Below, piece after piece: positions 50,798 through 59,568 of a stretch of 64,000 nt of DNA. This DNA is from Bacteroidales bacterium UBA1173 (lineage in GTDB: Bacteria > Bacteroidota > Bacteroidia > Bacteroidales > F082). The first letter of the stretch is position 1. Each line of letters opens with the position of its first letter. The notes beneath the pieces are model-generated. The model was not told where the DNA came from. It saw only the letters and a program-made list of their open reading frames with translations, and did not search any database. The position numbers were made by a program, and so were the translations under genes. The stretch lies in assembly GCA_002311655.1 (NCBI GenBank), contig DBYZ01000012.1, forward strand, positions 1 to 64,000. Reading direction: 5' to 3'.

Positions 50798-52387
50798 ATG
50801 GCAACAATAAAACCTGCTGAGGTTTCAGCGATTTTGCTTGACGAGCTGACGAACTTCAAAAACGAGGCGTCACTCGACGTGAAAGGCACAGTGCTCAATG
50901 TCGGTGACAATGTGGCACGCGTGTATGGCATGCGTGACGTTGAATACGGCGAGCTCGTGGAGTTTGAGAAGACCGGCGCCATGGGTATCGCGCTTAACCT
51001 TGAGGAAGACAACGTCGGCGTGGTGATTTTGAGTGATACCGCCAATGTCAGCGAGGGCGACACCGTGGTGTGCACACACCGCATCGCATCAGTGAAGGCT
51101 GGCGAAGGCTTGCTCGGACGTGTCATCAACACCCTCGGACAGCCTATCGACGGCAAGGGCGAGATTAAAGGTGAGACAGTGGAGATGCCTATCGAGCGTA
51201 AGGCACCAGGTGTCATCTACCGTAAACCTGTTAACGAGCCTCTGCAGACAGGTATCAAGGCTATCGACGCCATGATTCCTATCGGACGCGGACAGCGTGA
51301 GCTTATCATCGGCGACCGTCAGACAGGAAAGACAGCAATAGCTATCGATACCATTATCAACCAGAAAGAGTTTTACGACAAGGGCGAGCCTGTTTATTGC
51401 ATCTACGTGGCAATAGGACAGAAAGGCTCCACCGTCGCCAACATAGTGCAAACCCTTGAAGATCATGGGGCTATGGCATATACCATAGTGGTCGCCGCCA
51501 CAGCGTCTGACACTGCCGCAATGCAGTACTACGCACCGTTTGCAGGCGCCGCCATCGGCGAATATTTCCGCGACACGGGTCGTGCAGCGCTCATCATCTA
51601 CGACGATCTCTCGAAACAGGCCGTGGCTTACCGCGAGGTCTCTCTGCTGCTCCGTCGTCCACCAGGACGTGAGGCATATCCTGGCGACGTGTTCTATCTG
51701 CATTCACGTCTCCTCGAAAGAGCAGCAAAGATTATCAACAACGACGAGATTGCAGCGAAGATGAACGACCTTCCGGAAAGTCTGAAAGGCAAGGTGAAAG
51801 GCGGTGGCTCATTGACAGCTCTTCCAATCATCGAGACACAGGCTGGCGACGTGTCGGCATACATCCCGACCAACGTCATCTCCATCACTGACGGACAGAT
51901 ATTCCTTGAGACGAACCTCTTCAACGCAGGTATCCGTCCAGCCATCAACGTGGGTATCTCAGTGTCGCGTGTCGGTGGTAACGCCCAGATCAAGTCAATG
52001 AAGAAAGTGGCTGGAACATTGAAACTCGACCAGGCTCAGTTCCGTGAACTTGAAGCGTTCTCGAAATTCGGTTCCGACCTTGACCCTGCGACACAGGCAG
52101 TGCTCGACAAAGGCCGTCGTAACGTGCAGATACTGATCCAGCCACAGTCGTCACCATTGAGAGTGGAAGAAGAAGTGGCAATCATCTACTGCGGTGTCAA
52201 AAACTTGCTTAGAAAACTGAACACCAACCAGGTGGCAGAGTTCCAGACACGTTATCTCGACCTGCTCAACAACACGCAGAAAGAGACGATGGACAGCCTC
52301 AAAGCAGGAAAATATACGGAAGAAATAGAAAAGGTATTGAAAAATGCCGCTGAAGAAATCATCACATCGATGACCAAGAAAGACTGA
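50798..52387 (+). CDS. atpA: ATP synthase F1 subunit alpha
   Basis: 529 residues. Non-catalytic nucleotide-binding subunit of the head, with the P-loop GDRQTGKT at 172-179, DDLSKQAVAYR and the family signature around RRPPGREAYPGDVFYLHSRL. It ends 5 bases before atpG. Full length and intact. Confidence 0.97.
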   Translation: MATIKPAEVSAILLDELTNFKNEASLDVKGTVLNVGDNVARVYGMRDVEYGELVEFEKTGAMGIALNLEEDNVGVVILSDTANVSEGDTVVCTHRIASVKAGEGLLGRVINTLGQPIDGKGEIKGETVEMPIERKAPGVIYRKPVNEPLQTGIKAIDAMIPIGRGQRELIIGDRQTGKTAIAIDTIINQKEFYDKGEPVYCIYVAIGQKGSTVANIVQTLEDHGAMAYTIVVAATASDTAAMQYYAPFAGAAIGEYFRDTGRAALIIYDDLSKQAVAYREVSLLLRRPPGREAYPGDVFYLHSRLLERAAKIINNDEIAAKMNDLPESLKGKVKGGGSLTALPIIETQAGDVSAYIPTNVISITDGQIFLETNLFNAGIRPAINVGISVSRVGGNAQIKSMKKVAGTLKLDQAQFRELEAFSKFGSDLDPATQAVLDKGRRNVQILIQPQSSPLRVEEEVAIIYCGVKNLLRKLNTNQVAEFQTRYLDLLNNTQKETMDSLKAGKYTEEIEKVLKNAAEEIITSMTKKD

Positions 52388-52392
52388 CAATC

Positions 52393-53289
52393 ATGGCAAA
52401 TCTCAAGGAAGTAAGGACACGAATTAACTCGGTAAACTCGACGATGCAGATCACCTCGGCGATGAAGATGGTGTCGGCATCGAAGCTCCGCAAGTCGCAG
52501 TCGGCGATAGTGGCACTTCGTCCATACGCATCCAAACTCTACGAGATAATACAGAATTTGTCGGCGGCAATGCAAACATCGACAGAAGGCGTTTACACCA
52601 AGATTCACAAAGAAAACATTGAGGATGAGAAGATTCTCCTCATCCCTGTGGCATCCAACAAAGGACTTTGCGGAGTGTTCAACGTCAATGTTTTGCGTGA
52701 GACGCTCAACGCCTTAAATGAAGATTACAAGGTGCAATACGAAAAAGGCAATGTCGATATACTTTGCATCAGCAAAAAGGTTGAAGAGACGCTGCGATTC
52801 AAGAAATACCACGTCATCGGCAATAAAAACGAACTTCTCGACAAACTTACATATAATAACGCTGTGAAATTCGCCGAGAAACTGATGAAAGACTTCGTCG
52901 AAATGAAATATGACCGTATCATATTCATTTACAATCAGTTCAAGAGCGCGGGCAGCCATATCCTGAAAAGAGAACAGTTCCTGCCTATTGTTGGATCAAC
53001 GCCTGCAAATAAGGATGATAATTTCAGCAACGAGACTGAATATATTTTCCAGCCATCAAAGGAAGAGATTCTCAACTCATTGATTCCTAAGTCGTTAAAG
53101 CTTCAGTTGTATAAGATACTTATCGACAGCTTCACTTCGGAACATGGAGCGAGAATGGTTTCCATGACACAGGCTACCGACAATGCCGGCGAGTTGCTCA
53201 AAGAACTCAATCTTTCGTACAACAAGGCACGTCAAGGTGCAATCACGAATGAAATCATCGAGATTGTGAGCGGAGCTAACGCGTTGTAA
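52393..53289 (+). CDS. atpG: ATP synthase F1 subunit gamma
   Basis: 298 residues. The central shaft: N-terminal coiled-coil helix (LKEVRTRINSVNSTMQITSA, MVSASKLRKSQ) and the conserved C-terminal helix (MVSMTQATDNAGELLKEL, YNKARQGAITNEI). Full length. A methyltransferase gene starts 2 bases after its stop, so the operon does not end here. Confidence 0.96.
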   Translation: MANLKEVRTRINSVNSTMQITSAMKMVSASKLRKSQSAIVALRPYASKLYEIIQNLSAAMQTSTEGVYTKIHKENIEDEKILLIPVASNKGLCGVFNVNVLRETLNALNEDYKVQYEKGNVDILCISKKVEETLRFKKYHVIGNKNELLDKLTYNNAVKFAEKLMKDFVEMKYDRIIFIYNQFKSAGSHILKREQFLPIVGSTPANKDDNFSNETEYIFQPSKEEILNSLIPKSLKLQLYKILIDSFTSEHGARMVSMTQATDNAGELLKELNLSYNKARQGAITNEIIEIVSGANAL

Positions 53290-53291
53290 TC

Positions 53292-53918
53292 ATGGACTTC
53301 AATTATTGGGAACAATATTATTCTAAGCAAAATGCAGAGATGATGCCATCTTTGTTCGCGCACTATGTCGCGGGTTTGTTGAAAGACAAACATGCCGACA
53401 TTGTGGAATTGGGATGTGGCAATGGTCGTGACTCTGTGTTTTTCTCCAAGCAAGGTCATAACGTGGATGCTATCGACCAGTGCTATAATGAGATTTGTTT
53501 CCTGATAAATCAATATCAACACATTGATAATCTTGACTTTAGATGCGACGATTTCACTGATTTGGTCGACGATGAGCCTTATGATGTGGTGTATTCCAGA
53601 TTTACTTTGCATTCGGTCAACAAAGAGCAGGAGACACGCACTTTAGAATGGGCTTATCGCAATTTGAAAAAAGACGGATTGCTTTGTATAGAGGTTCGTG
53701 GACAGAAAAACGAGATTTACAAAATGGGCGAAGCCGTTGATAATGAACCAGATGCATATATCTACGACAATCATTACCGTCGTTTTTTGAATTTCGACAA
53801 TCTCTGTGATGAACTGAAAAAAATCGGTTTTTCATTAGATTTCGCCGCTGAAGACAAAGATTTTGCGCCATTTAACGGTCAAAATGAGACCTATATCAGA
53901 GTAATTGCACGAAAATAA
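53292..53918 (+). CDS. Class I SAM-dependent methyltransferase
   Basis: 208 residues. The Rossmann motif I is VELGCGNGRDS (about 38-48), followed by the acidic ribose-contact at VDAIDQ and motif IV YDVVYSRFTLHSV. It resembles small-molecule methyltransferases of the TehB/Methyltransf_25 type. It starts 2 bases after atpG and overlaps the next gene's ATG by one base (TAATG). Coupling to LicD suggests a phosphoryl-head-group or sugar substrate on the cell surface, but this is inference. Confidence 0.85.
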   Translation: MDFNYWEQYYSKQNAEMMPSLFAHYVAGLLKDKHADIVELGCGNGRDSVFFSKQGHNVDAIDQCYNEICFLINQYQHIDNLDFRCDDFTDLVDDEPYDVVYSRFTLHSVNKEQETRTLEWAYRNLKKDGLLCIEVRGQKNEIYKMGEAVDNEPDAYIYDNHYRRFLNFDNLCDELKKIGFSLDFAAEDKDFAPFNGQNETYIRVIARK

Positions 53919-54715
53919 TGGACGATTTCTCAAAATTCAACGGTGAAGGAACAGTGTTGCGCAAGGCTCAGATGCGCGAGGTCGCCATTTTGCAGGAAGT
54001 CGACAAGATTTGCAAAAAACATGACATCAAATACTGGATCGACTTCGGCACTCTGCTTGGTGCAGTCCGCCACGGAGGCTTCATCCCTTGGGACGATGAT
54101 CTCGATATCTCAATGTTAAGTTCTGATTACCAACACTTTATGGAAGTTGCCCCAAAAGAGCTTCCAGAGTGGCTTTTTCTCCAAAACAAACAGACCGACC
54201 CGTCATATAGGCGAACAATTTGCAAAGTCAGAGACTTGAATTCCCTGTTCATAGAACGTCACGAGGACTTCATGTCGCCATACAAAAAAGGCATTTTCAT
54301 CGATATTTTCGAGGTTGTGGAATACCCGAAAGTGTCAAGAAAAACAGTGAAATTCCTCTCAAAATGGGCAAAAAAGACCGACCAGTTCTTCAATGTACCG
54401 CAATATATCAACGCCAAAAACATTGTAGCAGGCATAACATTCCCATTTATGCTATTGTTAATCAATGTGTTGTGGGGTATTTTAAAGATCAGGAAATCAA
54501 ATAACCTTGGCTTCAGACTGGAACACAATCCTTATAACTCATTCATTGCAAAAGACAAGATTTTCCCACTTTCAGAGATTGAGTTTGAAGGTATAAAGTT
54601 CTCAGCACCAAACGATTACGATGCTGTGTTGAAGAGTTATTACAAAGATTACATGAAACTTCCGAAAGAGGAAGACCGCTGGATTCACTCGAAATTCATA
54701 TATTTCAACGAATAA
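53918..54715 (+). CDS. LicD family protein (phosphocholine-type transferase)
   Basis: 265 residues. The LicD nucleotidyltransferase-fold motif is clear: IKYWIDFGTLLGAVRHGGF followed by IPWDDDLDISM, whose Asp residues bind metal. One hydrophobic helix (about 168-192) may anchor it. LicD proteins attach phosphocholine or related groups to surface glycans or teichoic acids. It ends in an 11-base tail-to-tail overlap with a glycosyltransferase gene, and glycan genes continue on the other strand, supporting a surface-decoration role. Confidence 0.88.
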   Translation: MDDFSKFNGEGTVLRKAQMREVAILQEVDKICKKHDIKYWIDFGTLLGAVRHGGFIPWDDDLDISMLSSDYQHFMEVAPKELPEWLFLQNKQTDPSYRRTICKVRDLNSLFIERHEDFMSPYKKGIFIDIFEVVEYPKVSRKTVKFLSKWAKKTDQFFNVPQYINAKNIVAGITFPFMLLLINVLWGILKIRKSNNLGFRLEHNPYNSFIAKDKIFPLSEIEFEGIKFSAPNDYDAVLKSYYKDYMKLPKEEDRWIHSKFIYFNE

Positions 54716-55832
54716 TCGTTTGGTAAAAGTTTGTTAAAGCATTTCCAATATTCTCAGGCGAGAATTTTCTTACACACATCTCACTGATTTCCAATGAGTT
54801 AAAGTCGTATGCATTATTACGCATCTTCATCAATGCGTCGACTAATGATTTTTTGTCGTTTACAGGAATAAGATAGCCATTTTGTTCGTTCACAAAGTCA
54901 CTTGGACCGCCGCAATCAGTAGCTATTACAGGCAGTCCTGTAGCCATCGCCTCGATGAAAACAACTCCAAACGTCTCGCTCTTTGAGGCAAGCACGAAAG
55001 CGTCACTTTCAGGATACAAAACCTTTAACTTATCCCTCCCGACCTCATCAAGAAGCACTATATTGTTATTCAAATCATATTGATTTACAATATGTTGCAA
55101 CTTCTCTTTCTCAGGACCGGCACCCACAATATTTAATTTGACAGATTTATCATCCTTAAATGCCTCGGCAAAAGCCTCAACCAGCAAATCAAAACCTTTA
55201 AGTTCAATTAAATTGCCAATTGAAATAAAAGTGAATCCTGATTTTTGTGTGCGCTTAACATATTGAAAACGAGAGACATCCACAATATTATGAATCACCA
55301 CAGCATCAACATTGAGATTGTTTTTCAGATTTCTCGCAAGAGCATTTGAGACAGCCACCACCCTATCAGCATTTTGATAAGCTTTACGAGCCAATTTCAC
55401 ATCCAACCCACTGATTCCCAATATATTTCTATTCAGTTTACTGCTATGTTCAGTTACCACCAACGGAATTTTGAATTTCCTTTTCAAAATCGAAGCAATA
55501 GCTGCAATCGAATAGAAATGAGCATGTATAATATCAGGTTTTCCGAATGATTTCACGGCTTTTTCATAAAGCCGCACCAGCAGACACTGCAAAAAAGGCA
55601 AAGCACGACGGTATATTCCCAATGGCAATGAGAGTTCAAAGACCTTCACGCCATCTTTTTCGTATGAAAACCATCCGTAATCTCTTTTGTAAGTCCTTGA
55701 ACGAAAATCTATTACAAGCATTACGACATCATGTCCGACCTTTGCGAGAGCCTTTGCCTGGTCGAACTCGAAAATGCCATTTAGCGGATATTTTTCCGTT
55801 GGCATCCCTTTTGATATCACAAAAACTTTCAT
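54705..55832 (-). CDS. Glycosyltransferase family 4, last gene of the surface operon
   Basis: 375 residues with the GT-B fold. An N-terminal acceptor domain (PDIIHAHFYSIAAIASIL) leads to the GT4 donor-binding C-domain with FISIGNLIELKGFDLLVEAF, NIVGAGPEKEKLQ and the EX7E-type SETFGVVFIEAMATGLPVI. It transfers a sugar from a nucleotide donor in the cytoplasm to a glycan or lipid carrier. Its ATG overlaps the upstream gene's stop (ATGA). Confidence 0.9.
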   Translation of the reverse strand: MKVFVISKGMPTEKYPLNGIFEFDQAKALAKVGHDVVMLVIDFRSRTYKRDYGWFSYEKDGVKVFELSLPLGIYRRALPFLQCLLVRLYEKAVKSFGKPDIIHAHFYSIAAIASILKRKFKIPLVVTEHSSKLNRNILGISGLDVKLARKAYQNADRVVAVSNALARNLKNNLNVDAVVIHNIVDVSRFQYVKRTQKSGFTFISIGNLIELKGFDLLVEAFAEAFKDDKSVKLNIVGAGPEKEKLQHIVNQYDLNNNIVLLDEVGRDKLKVLYPESDAFVLASKSETFGVVFIEAMATGLPVIATDCGGPSDFVNEQNGYLIPVNDKKSLVDALMKMRNNAYDFNSLEISEMCVRKFSPENIGNALTNFYQTIIR

Positions 55833-57127
55833 ACTATTTCGTTCAAAATTGTCACAAATTCCTTTGTCAGATTACGTCTTGAATACTTTTCAACCGCCTT
55901 AACACCATTTGTAATCAATTGATTCTCTTTATGTTTTGCAATCAGATCCAGAATCACTGATTTCATTTTTTCCTTATCATCGAAATCAACGGTGATGCCG
56001 GTTTTTGTCTCGTTCAAAATACGTGCCGAGTCGCCATCTTCTGGTCCAATGCACAAAATCGGGCGACCGGAAGCCATATATTCGAACAATTTGCCAGTCA
56101 GAATACCCTTCGCATTCGGTGTATTATTAACGAAAAGCAGCAGCACATCCGATTTGCGCTGTTCCTCAATCACTTGATTATGAGGGATATATGGAATTAT
56201 CTCGACGTAGTTTTCGATTTTGTTGCGTTTTATTGATTCCATGACGGAATTGTCTGTTTGGCCGATTAGGCGTATCTTCAGAGACTTATTTTCATCCGTC
56301 TCAACACATATCTCCGACAAGGTTTCCCAAAAAGTTTCAGGATTGCGGTTTGCACCTATGATACCGATGTGGGACATGGTGAATGTTGATGTTTTCTGAT
56401 ATTTTTCATTAAAAATTTCAGAAAAATCATATCCATTTGTAATCACCGCCACGTCTTTTGCGCCGTGGTTTTCAAGGCCTTTGGCACAATCCCAGCCCAC
56501 GGTAACCACCCTCGTCGCCTCAGTAAGCACCTGGCGTTCCAGACGATGATGCTTTTTATCGGCACAACGTGTCAATTTCAAATCCTTATAATAATCAATA
56601 TCAGTCCACGGATCACGGAAATCGGCGACCCACGGAATATTAAATTTTATATGTAACGCCCTGGCAATCAGATGCATAGAATGCGGAGGACCGGTAGAAA
56701 CCATCGCATCTACAGGATGATCTTTCAGATATCCAGTTAAAAATTTCACCGATGGCTTAACCCACCAGCAACGCGCGTCAGGAATGAACAAATTGCCTCG
56801 TAACCAGACACTTAGACTCTCTTTCCAGCCTGATTTTTTCGCACCTTCATTGATGAAACCAGCCTTCACCTTCTCCCCTTTCTTCATGCCGAGGAACTTC
56901 TTATAAAAGGTGTAAGGCTCCACAATTGGTCGTCTGATAACCTCCGCCTCTGGTGCGACATCCTGCGCCAATGACGGGTCTTCAACAGGATATTCAGCGT
57001 CTTCAGCGGTGTAAATCACTGGCTGCCAGCCATTTTCAGGCAAATACTTCGACATCTTCAGCCAACGCTGAACACCCGAACCTCCTGACGGCGGCCAATA
57101 ATATGTGATTATCAGTACGCGTTTCAC
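55829..57127 (-). CDS. Glycosyltransferase (GT-B, GT4-like)
   Basis: 432 residues from a GTG that overlaps the YfhO-like gene's stop (GTGA). The N-terminus ILIITYYWPPSGGSGVQRWLKM, in which WPPSGG marks a Bacteroidota branch of GT4-like enzymes, is followed by DAMVSTGPPHSMHLIA, PWVADFRDPWTDIDYY and the donor domain IGIIGANRNPETFWETL and KLFEYMASGRPIL. Acceptor and sugar are unknown. Tight overlap on both sides shows one operon. Confidence 0.88.
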   Translation of the reverse strand: MKRVLIITYYWPPSGGSGVQRWLKMSKYLPENGWQPVIYTAEDAEYPVEDPSLAQDVAPEAEVIRRPIVEPYTFYKKFLGMKKGEKVKAGFINEGAKKSGWKESLSVWLRGNLFIPDARCWWVKPSVKFLTGYLKDHPVDAMVSTGPPHSMHLIARALHIKFNIPWVADFRDPWTDIDYYKDLKLTRCADKKHHRLERQVLTEATRVVTVGWDCAKGLENHGAKDVAVITNGYDFSEIFNEKYQKTSTFTMSHIGIIGANRNPETFWETLSEICVETDENKSLKIRLIGQTDNSVMESIKRNKIENYVEIIPYIPHNQVIEEQRKSDVLLLFVNNTPNAKGILTGKLFEYMASGRPILCIGPEDGDSARILNETKTGITVDFDDKEKMKSVILDLIAKHKENQLITNGVKAVEKYSRRNLTKEFVTILNEIV

Positions 57128-59565
57128 TGCTTTTTACAAGGTTTTAGTGAAAGACAACAAACAATGACAAATCCTATCAAAATCAGCAACGATGTTATCA
57201 GCTGAATAGCGTTTCCGATGCGCCAAACACTTGGTTCATAACGCATTACGATTTCATGCTGACCTGCTGGAACGATCGCCGAACGCAACACATAATCTGC
57301 ACGGAACAAAGGACTTTCAATGCCGTCAATCCACATTGTCCAGCCCTTCTTAGTCCAGATTTCAGAAAATACAACCAACTCATCTTTCGATGAATCGAAT
57401 TTATATTTCAACTCATTAGGTTTATAATCAACAAGTTGAATGGTTCCCTCGGCTGGCGAAGCGTTGAAATCTCCAACAAGATTTCTAAACTCCTCATTGA
57501 CAATCGCCACATTTTGCACGTCAGTGTCGGCGATGGCATCAATCTCCTCATTAGGTGTCGTCACCCATCTGATTTCAGAGGTGATCCAAGCATTTCCGAA
57601 GGCTTCATAGTTCTTCGACAGCTTCTTCTGACCATCCTTTGAATATATTATATACTTGGTATTCAACATGTTAAGAACTTTCCAATAGTTCAAATCATTT
57701 TTGCTCAGATAGTGGTCGATGATGTCCTGATAACGACGAAGTTTGGCACCATGATAACCGCCCACCGATTTATGGAAATACGAAGTGCTTGCATCGTTGA
57801 AAGTGCTAACCGTCATGTTAATCACACGATAATCAAGGTCTTTGTCCTGCAAAATCTGCTTGTCGACATCGCTCATCACGAAAGGTTTGTCGGCTTTGCG
57901 CTTGTCGATGAAATTGCTGTTGTTGAGATAACGTCTGTCGATGGTATACATATCAACCAGAACCAGCAGTGCCAAGACCGGGAACATGTATTTTTTATTC
58001 ATCTTATCACTGACAGTCAATAAGATAACGATTGCAGCTATGTAAATATACAAGAAACTACGTATCGCATCATGACGGAAAATGGCGACACGTGCTTTTT
58101 CAAGTTCATTGGCGAAAGTGGTGTAAATCGCCCCATCCTGACCAGCCTGCAACTGTTTGAATTGCAACGCTTCAGCCTGACTCAAGAAGTTGAAAAACGT
58201 TTGTGGCATTGCATAAAACAAGAGACAAAAACCACCGGTAATTCCCAATGAAATATACAGATATCTCTTATTTTGCTTTAACGTGTCAGGGTTTTTGAAT
58301 ATCTCCGCCAAAGCGAGGAAGGCAAGCAGCGGCATGCACACCTCAGCAATCACCAGAGTCATTGAGACAGCGCGGAATTTGTTGTAACCAGGAATATAAT
58401 CTAAGAAGAAATCGGTGAATCCCATGAAATTCTTGCCCCAGCTAAGCAGAATCGACAACACCGTGGCAGCCAGAAGCACCCATTTGTACTTGCCTTTCAC
58501 GATGAAAAGTCCCAAAACGAAGAGGAAACACACTATTGCGCCGACGTAAACCGGACCGCTCGTGCCAGGCTGGTCGCCCCAGTAAGCGTTCTGTTGCGCT
58601 ATTGTCGAACGAAAACGCGCATCGCAATTCTGCAAAGCCTTATTATCGTTTCCGATATATCCCGAAGCACCACCTTTAGCGTTTGGTATCATCAGGCTCC
58701 AGGTCTCACCTATTCCGTAGCTCCACTGCGTAACATAGTCTCTATCAAGGCCTTTGGTCTGATTTGCAACGTTTTTTGTCAGCACAGGTTTGCCACGCAT
58801 GGTCTCCTTGCCAAATTCATAGTTGGCATAAAGCGTGGTGGAGCATGTCAGAATCGCGATAATGGCAACGCCAACAAGGATTCCGCTCGCTTTCAGGAAA
58901 TGTGTATATTTCTTTTCTCTAATTGTTTCGACGATTTCAGCCACGATGATACAGACCACTATAAGCAACAGATAATACGTAATCTGAAGGTGTCCGGCTC
59001 TTATCTCAAGTGCCAAAGCGATGGCCGTCAGGACTGCACCCCAAAGATATTTCCCTTTGTAAGTCAACAAGATACCAGCGATGACCGGCGCCATATATGC
59101 CATAGCGACAGCCTTCGAGTTATGCCCTGCGCCTATCACTATAAACAGATACGACGTAAATCCGTAGGCTAAAGCACCTATGAAACTCACCCAAATCTTA
59201 CAGTCGAGAACAAGAAGCAAGATAAAAAATCCCAACATGCTGATAAACACAGCTCCAAGTGGATGAGGGAATCCTGCCGCAAGCATTCTTGCGAAATAAG
59301 TCATCAAGTTGCTGTTTTGAGGCACCCCGATGTTCCACGCCGGCATGCCACCGAACATTGAGTTGGTCCAGAGGCTCTGTTCTCCTGTCTCCGCTTTAAA
59401 ATCAACGATTTCCTTCGACATGCCTTTGTACATCTCGATGTCGTGCTGTTTCAACCTCTTTCCCTGCATTATCGGGGAAAAATAAATAAGCGTTATCAGC
59501 GCGAATGCCACAATGCAAAGCGCAATCCAAAGGACTTTCTTATTATCCGAAAAGAATTTGTTCAT
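57124..59565 (-). CDS. YfhO-like multi-pass membrane protein
   Basis: 813 residues with 12 or more membrane helices and large soluble segments, similar to the YfhO family of putative GT-C type glycosyltransferases. Conserved features are HDIEMYKGMSKEIVDF and WTNSMFGGMPAW in the first extracytoplasmic loop, which carries acidic residues expected for GT-C catalysis, and a C-terminal lumenal domain with VVFSEIWTKKGW. YfhO-like enzymes glycosylate lipoteichoic acid or lipid-linked glycans in other bacteria; here the product is unknown. It begins 3 bases after the T9SS protein's stop. Confidence 0.85.
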   Translation of the reverse strand: MNKFFSDNKKVLWIALCIVAFALITLIYFSPIMQGKRLKQHDIEMYKGMSKEIVDFKAETGEQSLWTNSMFGGMPAWNIGVPQNSNLMTYFARMLAAGFPHPLGAVFISMLGFFILLLVLDCKIWVSFIGALAYGFTSYLFIVIGAGHNSKAVAMAYMAPVIAGILLTYKGKYLWGAVLTAIALALEIRAGHLQITYYLLLIVVCIIVAEIVETIREKKYTHFLKASGILVGVAIIAILTCSTTLYANYEFGKETMRGKPVLTKNVANQTKGLDRDYVTQWSYGIGETWSLMIPNAKGGASGYIGNDNKALQNCDARFRSTIAQQNAYWGDQPGTSGPVYVGAIVCFLFVLGLFIVKGKYKWVLLAATVLSILLSWGKNFMGFTDFFLDYIPGYNKFRAVSMTLVIAEVCMPLLAFLALAEIFKNPDTLKQNKRYLYISLGITGGFCLLFYAMPQTFFNFLSQAEALQFKQLQAGQDGAIYTTFANELEKARVAIFRHDAIRSFLYIYIAAIVILLTVSDKMNKKYMFPVLALLVLVDMYTIDRRYLNNSNFIDKRKADKPFVMSDVDKQILQDKDLDYRVINMTVSTFNDASTSYFHKSVGGYHGAKLRRYQDIIDHYLSKNDLNYWKVLNMLNTKYIIYSKDGQKKLSKNYEAFGNAWITSEIRWVTTPNEEIDAIADTDVQNVAIVNEEFRNLVGDFNASPAEGTIQLVDYKPNELKYKFDSSKDELVVFSEIWTKKGWTMWIDGIESPLFRADYVLRSAIVPAGQHEIVMRYEPSVWRIGNAIQLITSLLILIGFVIVCCLSLKPCKKQ

Positions 59566-59568
59566 GTT

